Position numbers and translations under genes: made by a program | In this document: positions 34,620 through 43,546 of the stretch, piece by piece | Layout: each line of letters begins with the position of its first letter | Position numbering within the stretch: the stretch's first letter is position 1 | Assembly: GCF_003217775.1 (NCBI RefSeq) | Contig: NZ_QJVJ01000008.1 | Coordinates: 1-64,000, forward strand | Origin: Paenibacillus flagellatus | GTDB lineage: Bacteria > Bacillota > Bacilli > Paenibacillales > NBRC-103111 | Reading direction: 5' to 3' | DNA: 64,000 bases | The notes under the pieces: generated by a model | Told to the model about the DNA's origin: nothing | Database searches by the model: none | The model's input: only the letters and a program-made list of their open reading frames with translations

Positions 34620-36332
34620 ATGATGCGGAGAACGGGAATGCGGTTTACTCTGCTCGCGCTGGCCATCGCGCTTGCGCTGCCGGCGGGAACGGCGCTGGCC
34701 AAGAGCGACGAGGCGGACAGGATGGCGGAACGGGCCGGACAAGGGAAAAAAGGCGGACACGCTGCGGCGGGAATCATGAACGTCATCAACGTGAAGGACA
34801 CGGCTTACGGGGCGAAGGGAGACGGGGCGACGGCCGATACGGCGGCGATCCAGCGGGCTTTGGACGCGGCGGCGGCCGCGGGCGGCGGCACGGTCTATTT
34901 CCCGAAAGGCACGTATGTGACGGATAAGGACTTGCTCGTATCGTCCAACACGAAGCTGGTCGGCGACCAGGCGAAAATCGCGAAGAAGAACGCGGCCGAC
35001 TACGCCGTCTTCGCCGTTGGCGCCGGGCAGCGAAACATCGAATTCGACGGGCTGTGGATCGAGAACAACAAGACGAGCGGCTCGATCGGCATCGATCTCG
35101 GCGCGGACTCGGGCCACGTGCGTATCGTCGGCAGCACGTTTACCGGGCGGTGGGCGCAGGCGGTGAACGCGAACAGCACCGGCGTCCGGCATATTCTGGT
35201 CGAGGGCAACCGGTTCGAGGGAGTCAACTACGGCGTGCTGACCAACTTCATGGCGACGGACATCGAGGACGTCCGCATTATCGGCAACGCCTTCCTCGAC
35301 ATCTACAGCGACGCGGTCGAGCTGAATCATCCCGGTGCGGCGTATACGGCGGGGTCGAACATCATCGTGGCGAACAACTACATCCGCGTGCCGTCGTATC
35401 CCGGAGCGGAGGCGACCGGCGGCTTCGGCATCGGCATCGCGGGCGCCACGCACGTGTCGATTACGGGCAACGTCATCGTCGATGCGCGCTACGAAGCGAT
35501 CCATATCGAGGACGAGGCGAAGCATATTTCGATCGTCGGCAACGTGATCAACGGCGTCGGGAACAGCCCGGACGTGCAGCTCAATTCCGGCATCTACGTC
35601 ATCGACGGCGATTATATTACGATTTCCGGCAATACGATCGACCGGGCGCACGATTACGGCATCCACCTCGAGTACAGCACGGACACGCAGGCGACGAATA
35701 CGGCGGTGACGGGCAACACGGTGACGCGCAGCGGGGGCGGGATCAAGGCGAGCGGACAAGGCGCGTCGGACGTCGTCATCTCGGACAATGTCGCCACGTC
35801 CAATACGGGACACGGCGTCCATCTCGTCGGCTCGCTGCCGAACCTGAAGGTAACGAGCAATATTAGCCGGGACAACGGCGGCTACGGGATGTATATCGAC
35901 GGCAGCGGCTCGGCATGGCATATCGCGGGCAATTCGTTCCACGGCAATACGGCCGGCGATATCGGCTACGGTGCCGGCTACAAGGCGGCGATGCCGCTGA
36001 AGAGCCGGGCGGCGGCGATGAGCGGCACGGTCGCCGGGCAGTATACGCCGTGGCTCGACGCCTTCCCGCTCGGCAAAGGGGCGGAAGGGCTGCTCTACGT
36101 CACCGCGACGAGGGATCACGCCGACGCCCGAGCCACGGTTCTGTACAAACTGTCGTGGAACGGCACGGCGCTTACGGTTACGCCGCTCGCCGACGACTCG
36201 TACGGGACGCTCGGGCTGGACACGCCGAAGGCGGACGGCGACAGGCTCCAGGTGCGTGCATACAGCGTGAGCGCGGACGGGACGACCGTCGACTTCGACG
36301 TCCAGTTCGAAGGATTGATGCTGTTGAAATAA
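34620..36332 (+). CDS. secreted right-handed beta-helix protein, pectate-lyase superfamily
   Basis: 570 residues. The signal peptide ends near ALAKS. NVINVKDTAYGAKGDGATAD followed by TAAIQRALDAAAAAGGGTVY is the classic start of a Pectate_lyase_3 / GH28-like helix. Repeated rungs of the type ISxTGNxVxxA..GIxL run from about residue 130 to 450, and the last 110 residues form a beta-domain. It probably cleaves or binds an acidic polysaccharide outside the cell. AAGGAGG precedes the tandem ATG. The position behind a lipoprotein-permease set suggests it generates that importer's substrate. Catalytic residues cannot be assigned. Confidence 0.82.
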   Translation: MMRRTGMRFTLLALAIALALPAGTALAKSDEADRMAERAGQGKKGGHAAAGIMNVINVKDTAYGAKGDGATADTAAIQRALDAAAAAGGGTVYFPKGTYVTDKDLLVSSNTKLVGDQAKIAKKNAADYAVFAVGAGQRNIEFDGLWIENNKTSGSIGIDLGADSGHVRIVGSTFTGRWAQAVNANSTGVRHILVEGNRFEGVNYGVLTNFMATDIEDVRIIGNAFLDIYSDAVELNHPGAAYTAGSNIIVANNYIRVPSYPGAEATGGFGIGIAGATHVSITGNVIVDARYEAIHIEDEAKHISIVGNVINGVGNSPDVQLNSGIYVIDGDYITISGNTIDRAHDYGIHLEYSTDTQATNTAVTGNTVTRSGGGIKASGQGASDVVISDNVATSNTGHGVHLVGSLPNLKVTSNISRDNGGYGMYIDGSGSAWHIAGNSFHGNTAGDIGYGAGYKAAMPLKSRAAAMSGTVAGQYTPWLDAFPLGKGAEGLLYVTATRDHADARATVLYKLSWNGTALTVTPLADDSYGTLGLDTPKADGDRLQVRAYSVSADGTTVDFDVQFEGLMLLK

Positions 36333-36350
36333 TCGTGCGGCAACGGCCAA

Positions 36351-36407
36351 AACGCCCGATCGGCCCATTCGCGGGATCAAGATCCCGCGAGGAGCCTATC
36401 GGGCGTT
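36351..36407. terminator. bidirectional nested hairpin terminator
   Basis: Outer stem AACGCCCGAT/ATCGGGCGTT and a separate inner perfect stem TCGCGGGATC/GATCCCGCGA. It lies between the convergent beta-helix and Ser/Gly-rich lipoprotein genes. Confidence 0.75.
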
Positions 36408-36431
36408 TCGTCGCGAAGGCGGACTTCGCGC

Positions 36432-37196
36432 TCAGCCCCCGGACGAGCTCGGGCTCGAGCTGCCGATGCCACTGTACGACGACGACGACGAGCCGCCGCC
36501 GGAGCTGAAGGAGCCGCCGGTGGAGCCGGACGAGCTTCCGGATACGGAGCCGGAGGAGCTTCCGGACGAGCCGGACGACGTGCCGGCGCTCGCCTTGCCG
36601 GAGCCGGCGGCCGTCCCGGTGCCGCTGCCGGACGTGCTTGCGCTTGCGCCGCCCGCCGTTCCGCCGGCGGTCGGGCTGCCGGCATTGCCCGCGCTTGCGC
36701 TGCCGGCCGGCGTGCCGACGGAACCGCTGCCGCCGGTCGTGAACGACCCGGTGCGCGAGCTGGTCGTCGGCGGCGTCTGCGCGGGGGAAGCCGGCTTCGT
36801 CTCGGTTGCGGCGCCGCCGGAGGCGGGCGGCGTCGGCGGCACCGCCCGCGCCCCGCTCGACACGCCGGACGAACGCGAGTAGTAGCCGACTCCGTTATGG
36901 TAGTAGGCGGCCGCGGAGGATCGGTCGATGCTGCCGCTTCCGTCGTCGCATTCCCAGTCGGTGTCCCGGTCCGGGCAATACGTGTCGGAGCCGCCGGTGC
37001 CGCCGGACGGCGGGGCGGTCGACATGCCCGGCGTCGAGCCGCCGGAGCCGGTGTAGGTCGTGTACGACTGGCCCGGCACCGCATTCGAGCGCGGAGCGCA
37101 TCCGGCGGCCGTCGCCGACAGAGCGGCGGCGACGAACAGTCCGACGAGCGCTTGGCTCGATCGCGAGGCGGCGGTTCGCTCGGTGTCGTGTTTCAT
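36432..37196 (-). CDS. Ser/Gly-rich low-complexity lipoprotein
   Basis: 254 residues. The signal ends TAAGC with Cys33 as lipid anchor. A short ordered part contains YCPDRDTDWECDDGSGS with two Cys and many acidic residues (about 75-95), then YYHNGVGYYSRSSG. The remaining 140 residues are almost only Ser, Gly, Thr and Ala. It is probably a surface-exposed flexible protein. The ATG at 37196 is preferred (GGAGGGAAC 9 bases upstream). Members with a similar Asp-rich core are uncharacterised. The homopolymeric tail makes family assignment from composition unsafe. Confidence 0.65.
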   Translation of the reverse strand: MKHDTERTAASRSSQALVGLFVAAALSATAAGCAPRSNAVPGQSYTTYTGSGGSTPGMSTAPPSGGTGGSDTYCPDRDTDWECDDGSGSIDRSSAAAYYHNGVGYYSRSSGVSSGARAVPPTPPASGGAATETKPASPAQTPPTTSSRTGSFTTGGSGSVGTPAGSASAGNAGSPTAGGTAGGASASTSGSGTGTAAGSGKASAGTSSGSSGSSSGSVSGSSSGSTGGSFSSGGGSSSSSYSGIGSSSPSSSGG

Positions 37197-37224
37197 GAGC
37201 GCGTTCCCTCCGTTTCCCAAGTTA

Positions 37225-37273
37225 CCGTTTTATACGGAAGAAGGGAGGGGAATGTTTCACGATATTAAACATT
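37225..37273 (-). promoter_or_regulatory. inverted repeats upstream of the Ser/Gly-rich lipoprotein
   Basis: AATGTTT at 37251-37257 and AAACATT at 37267-37273 are perfect arms; CCGTTTTATACGG at 37225-37237 is a second small dyad that includes a -10-like TATAAA on the minus strand. A regulated promoter is likely here, but a -35 is not clear. Confidence 0.4.
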
Positions 37274-37298
37274 TTCCAATAGTTGGGTGACCCGGTCG

Positions 37299-40200
37299 CT
37301 ACTCCCGTCCCGGGGGAATGTGGCCGTTCCCCGGCGCGGTTTGGCGAATCCACGGGGATAAGCTGTACAGCTCCCCGTTCAAATACGCTTTCAGTTGAAT
37401 CGTGTTCACGGTTTTCGGGTCCAGCTCCGAAGGCTTGAACGAGAAGGCGTACGCATACGTTCCGCTGCCGTACGTGCTCGAGGCGACGGTTTGCGAGGCG
37501 AGCAAGCCTTCCGGTCCGTGCACCTCGACGGTAACCGGGGAGGCGGTCGGCGGCGAATCAAGCTTCAATTCGCCCTTCAGCTTGCCGCCCGGATTATAGA
37601 GCACGTCGGCGAAACGGTCCGGATAGACGCGCACCTCGACCGGCGCGGACTCGACCGTTCGGCCGTCCATGACGACGACGGCGCGAATCGCGGCCGTGCC
37701 GGCCGATACCGCCTTCAGCTCGCCGTTCTCGACGGCGGCGACGCCGGGGGCGCTGGACGTATAGCGGACCGCCGCGCCGTCCCACGCCGCCTGCTTGCCG
37801 TTGACGAGCCAAACGGCGGCGGACAGCGGCGACGCTTCGCCGATATGGAGTGAGGTATTGGACGCGCCGGCGACGACCCGGTCGATTTTGACCGGTATTT
37901 TATGCAGCTTGGAGCCGACGACGTAGTACAAGCTTCCGTCCGGTCCGACCGTCATCAGGTTGACCGTTCCTTCGACGACTTGCTTGGCGCGAAGGTCGGC
38001 GGGATCGACGGCGAACAGCTTTCGTCCGATCGTCGTATAGAGCAGTCCGTCCGGGCCCCAGCGCAAGTAGTACGGCCGATATTTGCTCGTGTTGAACGGC
38101 GATTGCGCGATGATTTTGCTTTTGACGATTTGCAGCGTATCCGGATTCATGGCGAACAGGGCGGCGTCGTAATGATCGACCGTGCCGTCCGCCTTCGTCA
38201 CGGTGCCGTCGGCGATGCCCCAGAGCAAGCCGTCCGGTCCGATCGACAGCTCGCCGATGACGTTGATCGGCCCCGTCAGACGAGGGATGGCCGGCGTGAA
38301 CGGCTGCACGGCCAGCCGCTTCGCGGTCGTGTCGAACACGAACATTTTCGCTTCGGCTTCCGTCGGATCGACCCCCAGGCCACCGACGCGGGACGTACCG
38401 CCATACACTTTACCGTTCCGGTAGGCGAGACCGAACACGCTTTGGTTGGGCACCAGATGGCGGAACGTCTCGTGTTCGACCGCGATGCCGGTGCCGTCGG
38501 CCGCCGCCGTCTCCCGCAGTATCGTCAGGGCGCCTCCCAGCTGGCCGTACGTAGGGAACGTGCCGATAAACAGCCGCCCGTCGCCGCTCGTCATCGCGAA
38601 CGGGCGATCCTGTTCGTGCCCGATGTCCGCGGCCAGCCCCGGGTTGGCCCATTCCAGCTCACGGTATTCCAGCGGCTTGGACATATCCAGCCGGTACATT
38701 CTCGCGCCGCTGTACGTGCCGAAGTAGGCGACGCCGTTCAGGAAGCCGATGCCTTCCGGCTGGTGGAACGATTGGTTGTTGTGGACGAACTGTCCGGTTT
38801 TCGTATCGTACACGCTCATGCCACGCTGGTAGCCGCCGACGTACAAGTAGTCGCCGTTCGCCTCCAGCGCGTTCACGGTGGCGGGGGACGGCGGTACGTT
38901 CGCCATATGCTCCTCGTAGACGTTGGCGATCGGGTCGTACAGGAACGACTCGCCGAAGGCGGCCATTCCGGCCAAAACCGTCTTCCCGGCAAAAGTGCCG
39001 GTCGTCGGCGTCACCCAAGCGTGCGCTTTGACGGCCGTGTCGTCGGGCAGCTCCGGAACGCCCTCGACTTGGATGACGGCATCGGCCGCGAGATCGTAGC
39101 GGTACAGCTCGCCCTGCAGCTTGTAATAAATCCAGTTCGGGTTATGGGGGGAAGGCGGCGATACCTTCGATTGAAAATCGATCGTCCGAATAAAAGCGTG
39201 CGTGCGTTCGTCCAGCACATGCAGCTTCGCGCCCGCATAGACGAGCAGCTTGCCCCCGTACACGGCGACCTCGGAAAGCGTCCCGGACAAGCCGGAAACG
39301 CCGGGAATATCGATTTCCGTCACTTCCCCGGTACGCCGGTCGTACCGCATCAGATGGGCGGTCGTCCCGATTCCGACGTAGACGCTGTCGTCGGTTACGC
39401 CGAGCCCGCGCGCGTATTGCTGCCCGGCCTTCATGACGCCCAGATCGCGGAACGTCCCCGAGGCGATGTCGTATTCGAAGACGCGGCCCATATTCGTATT
39501 CGAGTATGTGGCGCCGTACAGCTTGCCGTCCCGGCTCGCCTTCAGATCGAATACCTGCTTGTTGGAAGGGTTTTGGCCGAGCGCCTCGATGCGCCGTTCG
39601 GCGACCGCGTACCGGTACAGCTCGCCGTTCGTGCTGAAATAGACGTTGCCGTCGGACGCCGGCGTCAGTCCCCAGATCGTGTCCGACCCCGGGAGCGGCT
39701 CGGAAAACAGAAGCTCGCCGGTCACGGCGTCGACCGTGTGAAAGGCGACCGGTGTCCCTACGGTGGTCACGTACTGCTCGACCCGGCCGTCGGGCCCGAC
39801 TCCGTAGGCGGCGGATTGGGACAAGGCGGTCCGAACCGCGTCTCCGACGACGACGGGAGGATCGAACGGAAGCTCCAACGGATTGACGACGGCGACGGTT
39901 TTGAGCTCGAGCCGGACCTCATCCACGTAGGCCGACGTCCCGGTTCCCGCCGCTCCCATGTAGAACGAGGCTTGCGCGAATTCCGCCCCCTCCGGCGCCT
40001 TCGCCTCGATCGTGAGCGTCTGCCAGCCGTTGTTCGCGGACAGGATGCTGATCAGCTGGGTGTTCAGGCCGCCGGACAAATCGGTGCCGCTTCCGCCTTT
40101 TTTGAAGCGGAGATAGCCCCGGATGCTTTTGCCCGTCACGTATACTTTGGCCGTGAGGCGGTAAGTCTTGCCCGCGGTTACGGGAATAAGCCCGCTCGAT

Positions 40201-40472
40201 ACCTCGAGCGATTTCGGGCTGTTGTCGACGATTTTGACGCTGTTCGTGCCGGCGAACGCCTGGTCCTGCGACACCGCCGCTTCGAGTCCGGCCGACGGCA
40301 TGGCGGGGACGACGGTCCAGCCGGGCAGCGAGTCGTTCGACTGCTCGAATCCGCCGTTAACGACCGGAATCGGCTCATAGTCGACGATTTCCTCGGCCCG
40401 TGCCGGAACGGACACGGCGGGGATCGCCAGTGCCGCGCATAGCAGAACGGAGGCGGCTTTTTTCCAAGTCAT
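37299..40472 (-). CDS. large secreted propeller protein with carbohydrate-binding N-terminus
   Basis: 1057 residues. The signal peptide ends VPARA. Residues about 35-190 resemble a CBM_4_9-type jelly roll (VVNGGFEQSNDSLPGWTVVP). About 200-880 is a beta-propeller of repeats such as ASRDGKLYGATYSNTNMGRV and MRYDRRTGEVTEIDIPG. About 885-960 is a BIG2-like Ig domain, followed by a final beta-sandwich. No anchor is seen. The ATG at 40472 is chosen since AGGAGG is 7 bases before it; an ATG at 40478 is too close. A cre-like site lies 22 bases upstream. Its blades resemble the cytoplasmic propeller at 9266-11074. It may be a secreted polysaccharide lyase or binding protein. Confidence 0.75.
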   Translation of the reverse strand: MTWKKAASVLLCAALAIPAVSVPARAEEIVDYEPIPVVNGGFEQSNDSLPGWTVVPAMPSAGLEAAVSQDQAFAGTNSVKIVDNSPKSLEVSSGLIPVTAGKTYRLTAKVYVTGKSIRGYLRFKKGGSGTDLSGGLNTQLISILSANNGWQTLTIEAKAPEGAEFAQASFYMGAAGTGTSAYVDEVRLELKTVAVVNPLELPFDPPVVVGDAVRTALSQSAAYGVGPDGRVEQYVTTVGTPVAFHTVDAVTGELLFSEPLPGSDTIWGLTPASDGNVYFSTNGELYRYAVAERRIEALGQNPSNKQVFDLKASRDGKLYGATYSNTNMGRVFEYDIASGTFRDLGVMKAGQQYARGLGVTDDSVYVGIGTTAHLMRYDRRTGEVTEIDIPGVSGLSGTLSEVAVYGGKLLVYAGAKLHVLDERTHAFIRTIDFQSKVSPPSPHNPNWIYYKLQGELYRYDLAADAVIQVEGVPELPDDTAVKAHAWVTPTTGTFAGKTVLAGMAAFGESFLYDPIANVYEEHMANVPPSPATVNALEANGDYLYVGGYQRGMSVYDTKTGQFVHNNQSFHQPEGIGFLNGVAYFGTYSGARMYRLDMSKPLEYRELEWANPGLAADIGHEQDRPFAMTSGDGRLFIGTFPTYGQLGGALTILRETAAADGTGIAVEHETFRHLVPNQSVFGLAYRNGKVYGGTSRVGGLGVDPTEAEAKMFVFDTTAKRLAVQPFTPAIPRLTGPINVIGELSIGPDGLLWGIADGTVTKADGTVDHYDAALFAMNPDTLQIVKSKIIAQSPFNTSKYRPYYLRWGPDGLLYTTIGRKLFAVDPADLRAKQVVEGTVNLMTVGPDGSLYYVVGSKLHKIPVKIDRVVAGASNTSLHIGEASPLSAAVWLVNGKQAAWDGAAVRYTSSAPGVAAVENGELKAVSAGTAAIRAVVVMDGRTVESAPVEVRVYPDRFADVLYNPGGKLKGELKLDSPPTASPVTVEVHGPEGLLASQTVASSTYGSGTYAYAFSFKPSELDPKTVNTIQLKAYLNGELYSLSPWIRQTAPGNGHIPPGRE

Positions 40473-40493
40473 CTTCATTCCTCCTTTGTCGAT

Positions 40494-40506
40494 TGGAACG
40501 CTTTCA
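40494..40506 (-). promoter_or_regulatory. cre-like element upstream of the secreted propeller gene
   Basis: On the minus strand TGAAAGCGTTCCA, one base short of the CcpA consensus spacing. A -35 TTGACA about 90 bases upstream on the same strand is followed 17 bases later by TAGGCT, a weak -10. Confidence 0.4.
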
Positions 40507-40633
40507 TGAAAATGAATCGCTTAGCTGCTTACGCTCAAGTTCTAGGCGATATGTAAACGATATAAATAAGCCTACACCGATGTGAAACCGCTGTCAACGT
40601 ATTTTACGGAGGGGTGCCAAGAAAAAAATATAT

Positions 40634-40684
40634 CCTAGATGTAGCCTAATAAATTGTCGTGCGAAGGAAGAACTGTGCTATAAT
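40634..40684 (+). promoter_or_regulatory. promoter of the GntR-SBP fusion gene
   Basis: TATAAT at 40679-40684, with TTGTCG at 40654-40659 (19-base spacer) as the best -35. Just upstream, CCTAGATGTAGCCTA at 40634-40648 contains two CCTA units 11 bases apart, a possible regulator site. Confidence 0.45.
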
Positions 40685-40717
40685 CCAAGTAATGACAGAC
40701 GGGAGCGGGGGAAGACG

Positions 40718-42262
40718 ATGGCAAGGCCCAGCCGAAGCGAATTTGATGCGAAAATACGGCGATTGCTGGACAGGCTGCGCTCCGATATTCGGGAGGGACG
40801 CCTGCAGCACGGCGACTATTTGCCCTCGGAGGTGGAACTGGGGCGTAGGTACGGCTTAAGCAAGGAATCGGTACGGAAGGCGCTGGACCGGCTCGTCGGG
40901 GAAGGGCTGATCGTCAAAATTCGCCGGGTCGGCAACCGGGTCGACCGGCCCGAGCCGGGCGCGGGAACGGAATCGTCGGAGACGGCGGGGGATACCGGGA
41001 ACGGGAATGACGCGACCAATCTTGGGCGAGGCGACTTCGGACAAGCGGAGGCGGTCCGCGGGAGAGAAGCCGGCCGGGAACGCGGCTCCGGGACGATGGC
41101 GGACGGTTCGCGAGCGGCCGGCGCCGCGGAACGCGACCGCGTCCTTGTACGGGTTGCGTATTACCCGTCATTGCGGGAGGAGGCGATGATGGAGCGGGCG
41201 GCCGCGGCGTTCGAGGCGGCTCACCCCGGGATCGCCGTCAAGCTGATGCCGACGCCGTTCCCGCTCGATTACGCCGAGCACTGCATGGCGGACGTCATTG
41301 CGCTGACCGCTTGGGACGCGCTGAAGATGCGGGAGCGCGATCCGGCGCTGCCGCTGCTCGCCAATGCGCCTCCGACGGATTATGCGAACGCGCTGCTGGC
41401 GGAGCCGTTCCGGACGCCGCAAGGGAGAATGGCCGCGGCGCCGTACGTTCACTCTCCGGTCGTGCTTTGCTATAACCGGGAGCATTTCGCGGCAAGCTCG
41501 TTGAAGGAGCCGGAGGAGGGCTGGACCTGGTATACGCTGCTCAAATCGGCTCGGACGCTGGCCAAACGGTCGGGGGTCTGCCCGTTCGCCGCGCATATGC
41601 AGTCGGTCAACCGATGGCCGGTGTTTTTGCTGCAGAACGGGTTCCGCTTCGGTACCGAGAACGGCCGGCGCGCGTCGGAAAATCCGGCGTTCTGGGAAAG
41701 CCTGCGCGTCGCCCGCGATCTCGTCCGGTCCCAAGAGTCGTCCGTTCGGCTGTGGACGGAAAACGACGCGGACGTGGAGCGATGGTTTCGGGAAGAGCGG
41801 ACATCGATGATCATGACCACCTATTACGGCTTGAACCGGTTGAGCGGGACGAATCTCGATTACGGCGTGACTCCGCTTCCGGCACTGCGCACGGATGCGA
41901 CTTTGCTGCTCGCGACCGGGCTTGCGGTCGTTCGGCAGGCGGCTTGGCCGGAGGCGGCGCGGTCGTTCGTCCGGTACTTGTGCGGGGAGGCGTGGCAGAC
42001 CGAACTGCGCCGGAGGACGCTTACGCTGCCCGCCCACCCCGGAGCGATGGCCGTCCGTCAAGAGCTGGAGGGAAATCGCCCCTCCCGGGACCCGGATGGG
42101 TCCGCGTGGTGGGACCGCTGCAAGCTGTACTCGGACTTGCAGCTCGGTACGGAGGAGCTGGAAGCGGTCCGGGAGGAGCTGAAGGCGTATTGGTCGATGC
42201 TGGAGGACGAAGCGGAGGCAAGCGAACGGCTGGAGCTTTTATTCGTCGGCAAGGACGAATGA
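40718..42262 (+). CDS. GntR-type helix-turn-helix fused to a solute-binding domain
   Basis: 514 residues, no signal peptide. Residues 12-72 are a GntR winged helix (GDYLPSEVELGRRYGLSKES with the typical SVRKALDRLVGEGLI). A Gly/Glu/Arg-rich linker spans about 75-140. From about 143 the chain follows an extracellular SBP_bac_1 fold (EAMMERAAAAFEAAHPGIAV, then WYTLLKSARTLAKR, then MIMTTYYGLNRLSGTNLDYG), here inside the cytoplasm. It would be a one-component sensor that reads a sugar with a binding-protein domain. It is divergent from the secreted propeller gene, its likely target. GGGGGAAGACG precedes the ATG. Its stop is 7 bases from the convergent DinB-fold gene. Confidence 0.85.
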   Translation: MARPSRSEFDAKIRRLLDRLRSDIREGRLQHGDYLPSEVELGRRYGLSKESVRKALDRLVGEGLIVKIRRVGNRVDRPEPGAGTESSETAGDTGNGNDATNLGRGDFGQAEAVRGREAGRERGSGTMADGSRAAGAAERDRVLVRVAYYPSLREEAMMERAAAAFEAAHPGIAVKLMPTPFPLDYAEHCMADVIALTAWDALKMRERDPALPLLANAPPTDYANALLAEPFRTPQGRMAAAPYVHSPVVLCYNREHFAASSLKEPEEGWTWYTLLKSARTLAKRSGVCPFAAHMQSVNRWPVFLLQNGFRFGTENGRRASENPAFWESLRVARDLVRSQESSVRLWTENDADVERWFREERTSMIMTTYYGLNRLSGTNLDYGVTPLPALRTDATLLLATGLAVVRQAAWPEAARSFVRYLCGEAWQTELRRRTLTLPAHPGAMAVRQELEGNRPSRDPDGSAWWDRCKLYSDLQLGTEELEAVREELKAYWSMLEDEAEASERLELLFVGKDE

Positions 42263-42269
42263 GCACCAA

Positions 42270-42755
42270 TCAATACAGGATGAAAAACTGGATGTCGTGG
42301 CCGAGCTGCTTCATGTAGCTGTACAGCTGCGAGCGGTGGTGGTAGACGTGGGTGGTCGTCTCGATCAGCCACCTGGCCTGCGCCGCCGGACGCTCCGCGT
42401 AAAACGCCTTCGTCTCCCTGCTCACGAACTCGTCGTCGGGGAGCGATTCGAAGTACGTTTTCATTTCCCCGTACAGCCGCTCCATGACGGCGGCCAACTG
42501 CAGCGGGTCGCGAATGCCGCTCACTTCGGCTTCGACGCGCTTGACGTCGTCCATTCCTTTTTCCTGCATAATGGCCAGGTCGCTTCCCGGAATCGTCACG
42601 AGGTGGTGCGCCACCTCCAGTAGGCTGCGCATATTGTCGCGCGGCCGGTAGTCCCATTGCTCCGGCTTGATCAGCTCGAGCAAGCGGCGCGTCGTCGCGA
42701 CGCCGTGCTCCAATTCGTGCAGCAGGTGGCTGCGTATCGCGGATACGTGATTCAT
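42270..42755 (-). CDS. DinB-superfamily protein
   Basis: 161 residues. A four-helix-bundle DinB/YfiT-type protein with the three metal-site histidines in place: His50 (LEVAHHLVT), His136 and His140 (THVYHHRSQL). These proteins bind zinc or nickel; some are thiol transferases, and this one's role is unknown. The ATG at 42755 has AGGTTG upstream; longer in-frame starts reach into the previous gene. It lies 26 bases behind the AlkZ-like gene, likely one operon. Confidence 0.85.
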   Translation of the reverse strand: MNHVSAIRSHLLHELEHGVATTRRLLELIKPEQWDYRPRDNMRSLLEVAHHLVTIPGSDLAIMQEKGMDDVKRVEAEVSGIRDPLQLAAVMERLYGEMKTYFESLPDDEFVSRETKAFYAERPAAQARWLIETTTHVYHHRSQLYSYMKQLGHDIQFFILY

Positions 42756-42781
42756 CGTATCAACCTCGCTTTCGAATCGAT

Positions 42782-43462
42782 TCACAATCCCCATTTGTTG
42801 CGCAAAAAGGCGAGCGCTTTTCCGCTTGCCATCGGCTCCAGCCGGGCCAGCAAGCTCGCTGCGGCATCTTCGCGGGAAAGGGTGCCGCACTCCGGCAGGC
42901 CGTGCTCCGCCATCCATTGCGAGGCGGGCGTATAACACGTGCCGTTCCAGCCGGTTTTGCCGCCTTGCTCACCGCGGACCTCTTCCGTTCCCCGGATGAC
43001 GATATCGAACGATTCCTGCAGCTCGATCAACGCTTTGTCGAATTCGCATTTGTCCGTCTTCGCCGTCATGCCCGCCGACCGCCGCAGCGCCCGCGCTTCG
43101 ATGCCCGGCTCCGCCTCGATCGCTTCATATACGCGCCAGGCGGCCCGGGACAGCTCGCCGTCGGCATACCGCCGCTCGACCGGCTTGGCCGGCGCGACCG
43201 CCCTGGCGAATAGCGGGAACAGCTCGGCGGCGAGAAACGCCGGTTTTTTGGCGACGAATCGGCCGTATGCGGCCACGCCTTCCCTTGCCAGCCGGACCCG
43301 CCAAAGCCAAGGGTCGGCTTCCGTTCCGGTGTGCCAGGCGGAAGGCTCGGTCGCCGCATCCAACGACGGATGGTCGGGGATGAACCCCGACAGGGGCAGG
43401 ATGCCGCAGCGGCGGACGAGATCGCCCGCTTGCTCGAACGAACGGATCCGTTCGGGTTCCAT
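42782..43462 (-). CDS. AlkZ/YcaQ-like winged-helix protein
   Basis: 226 residues. It contains IPDHPSLDAATEPSAWHTGT, the block AAYGRFVAKKPAFLAAELFP and a C-terminal winged-helix part (ARALRRSAGMTAKTDKCEFD, then ALIELQESFDIVIRGT). This arrangement recalls the AlkZ-type HTH_42 DNA glycosylase superfamily, which unhooks bulky or cross-linked bases. It is shorter than the usual 350-400 residues and lacks a recognisable QxQ/QxD catalytic motif, so it may be a diverged non-enzymatic relative. AAGGAGGG precedes the ATG. It is probably co-transcribed with the DinB-fold gene. Confidence 0.5.
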   Translation of the reverse strand: MEPERIRSFEQAGDLVRRCGILPLSGFIPDHPSLDAATEPSAWHTGTEADPWLWRVRLAREGVAAYGRFVAKKPAFLAAELFPLFARAVAPAKPVERRYADGELSRAAWRVYEAIEAEPGIEARALRRSAGMTAKTDKCEFDKALIELQESFDIVIRGTEEVRGEQGGKTGWNGTCYTPASQWMAEHGLPECGTLSREDAAASLLARLEPMASGKALAFLRNKWGL

Positions 43463-43546
43463 CTCGATCCCTCCTTCGATTCACGGTCCGAACGACTCCA
43501 GCCTATCACCTGAATCGGACGCCGTATTGAACAAATCGGACAGCCT

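Noticed and set aside
40473-40717. Repeated CCTA/TAGG motifs in the divergent region as a GntR operator array
   Set aside because: Spacing and orientation are irregular; only the pair at 40634-40648 was kept, with low confidence.
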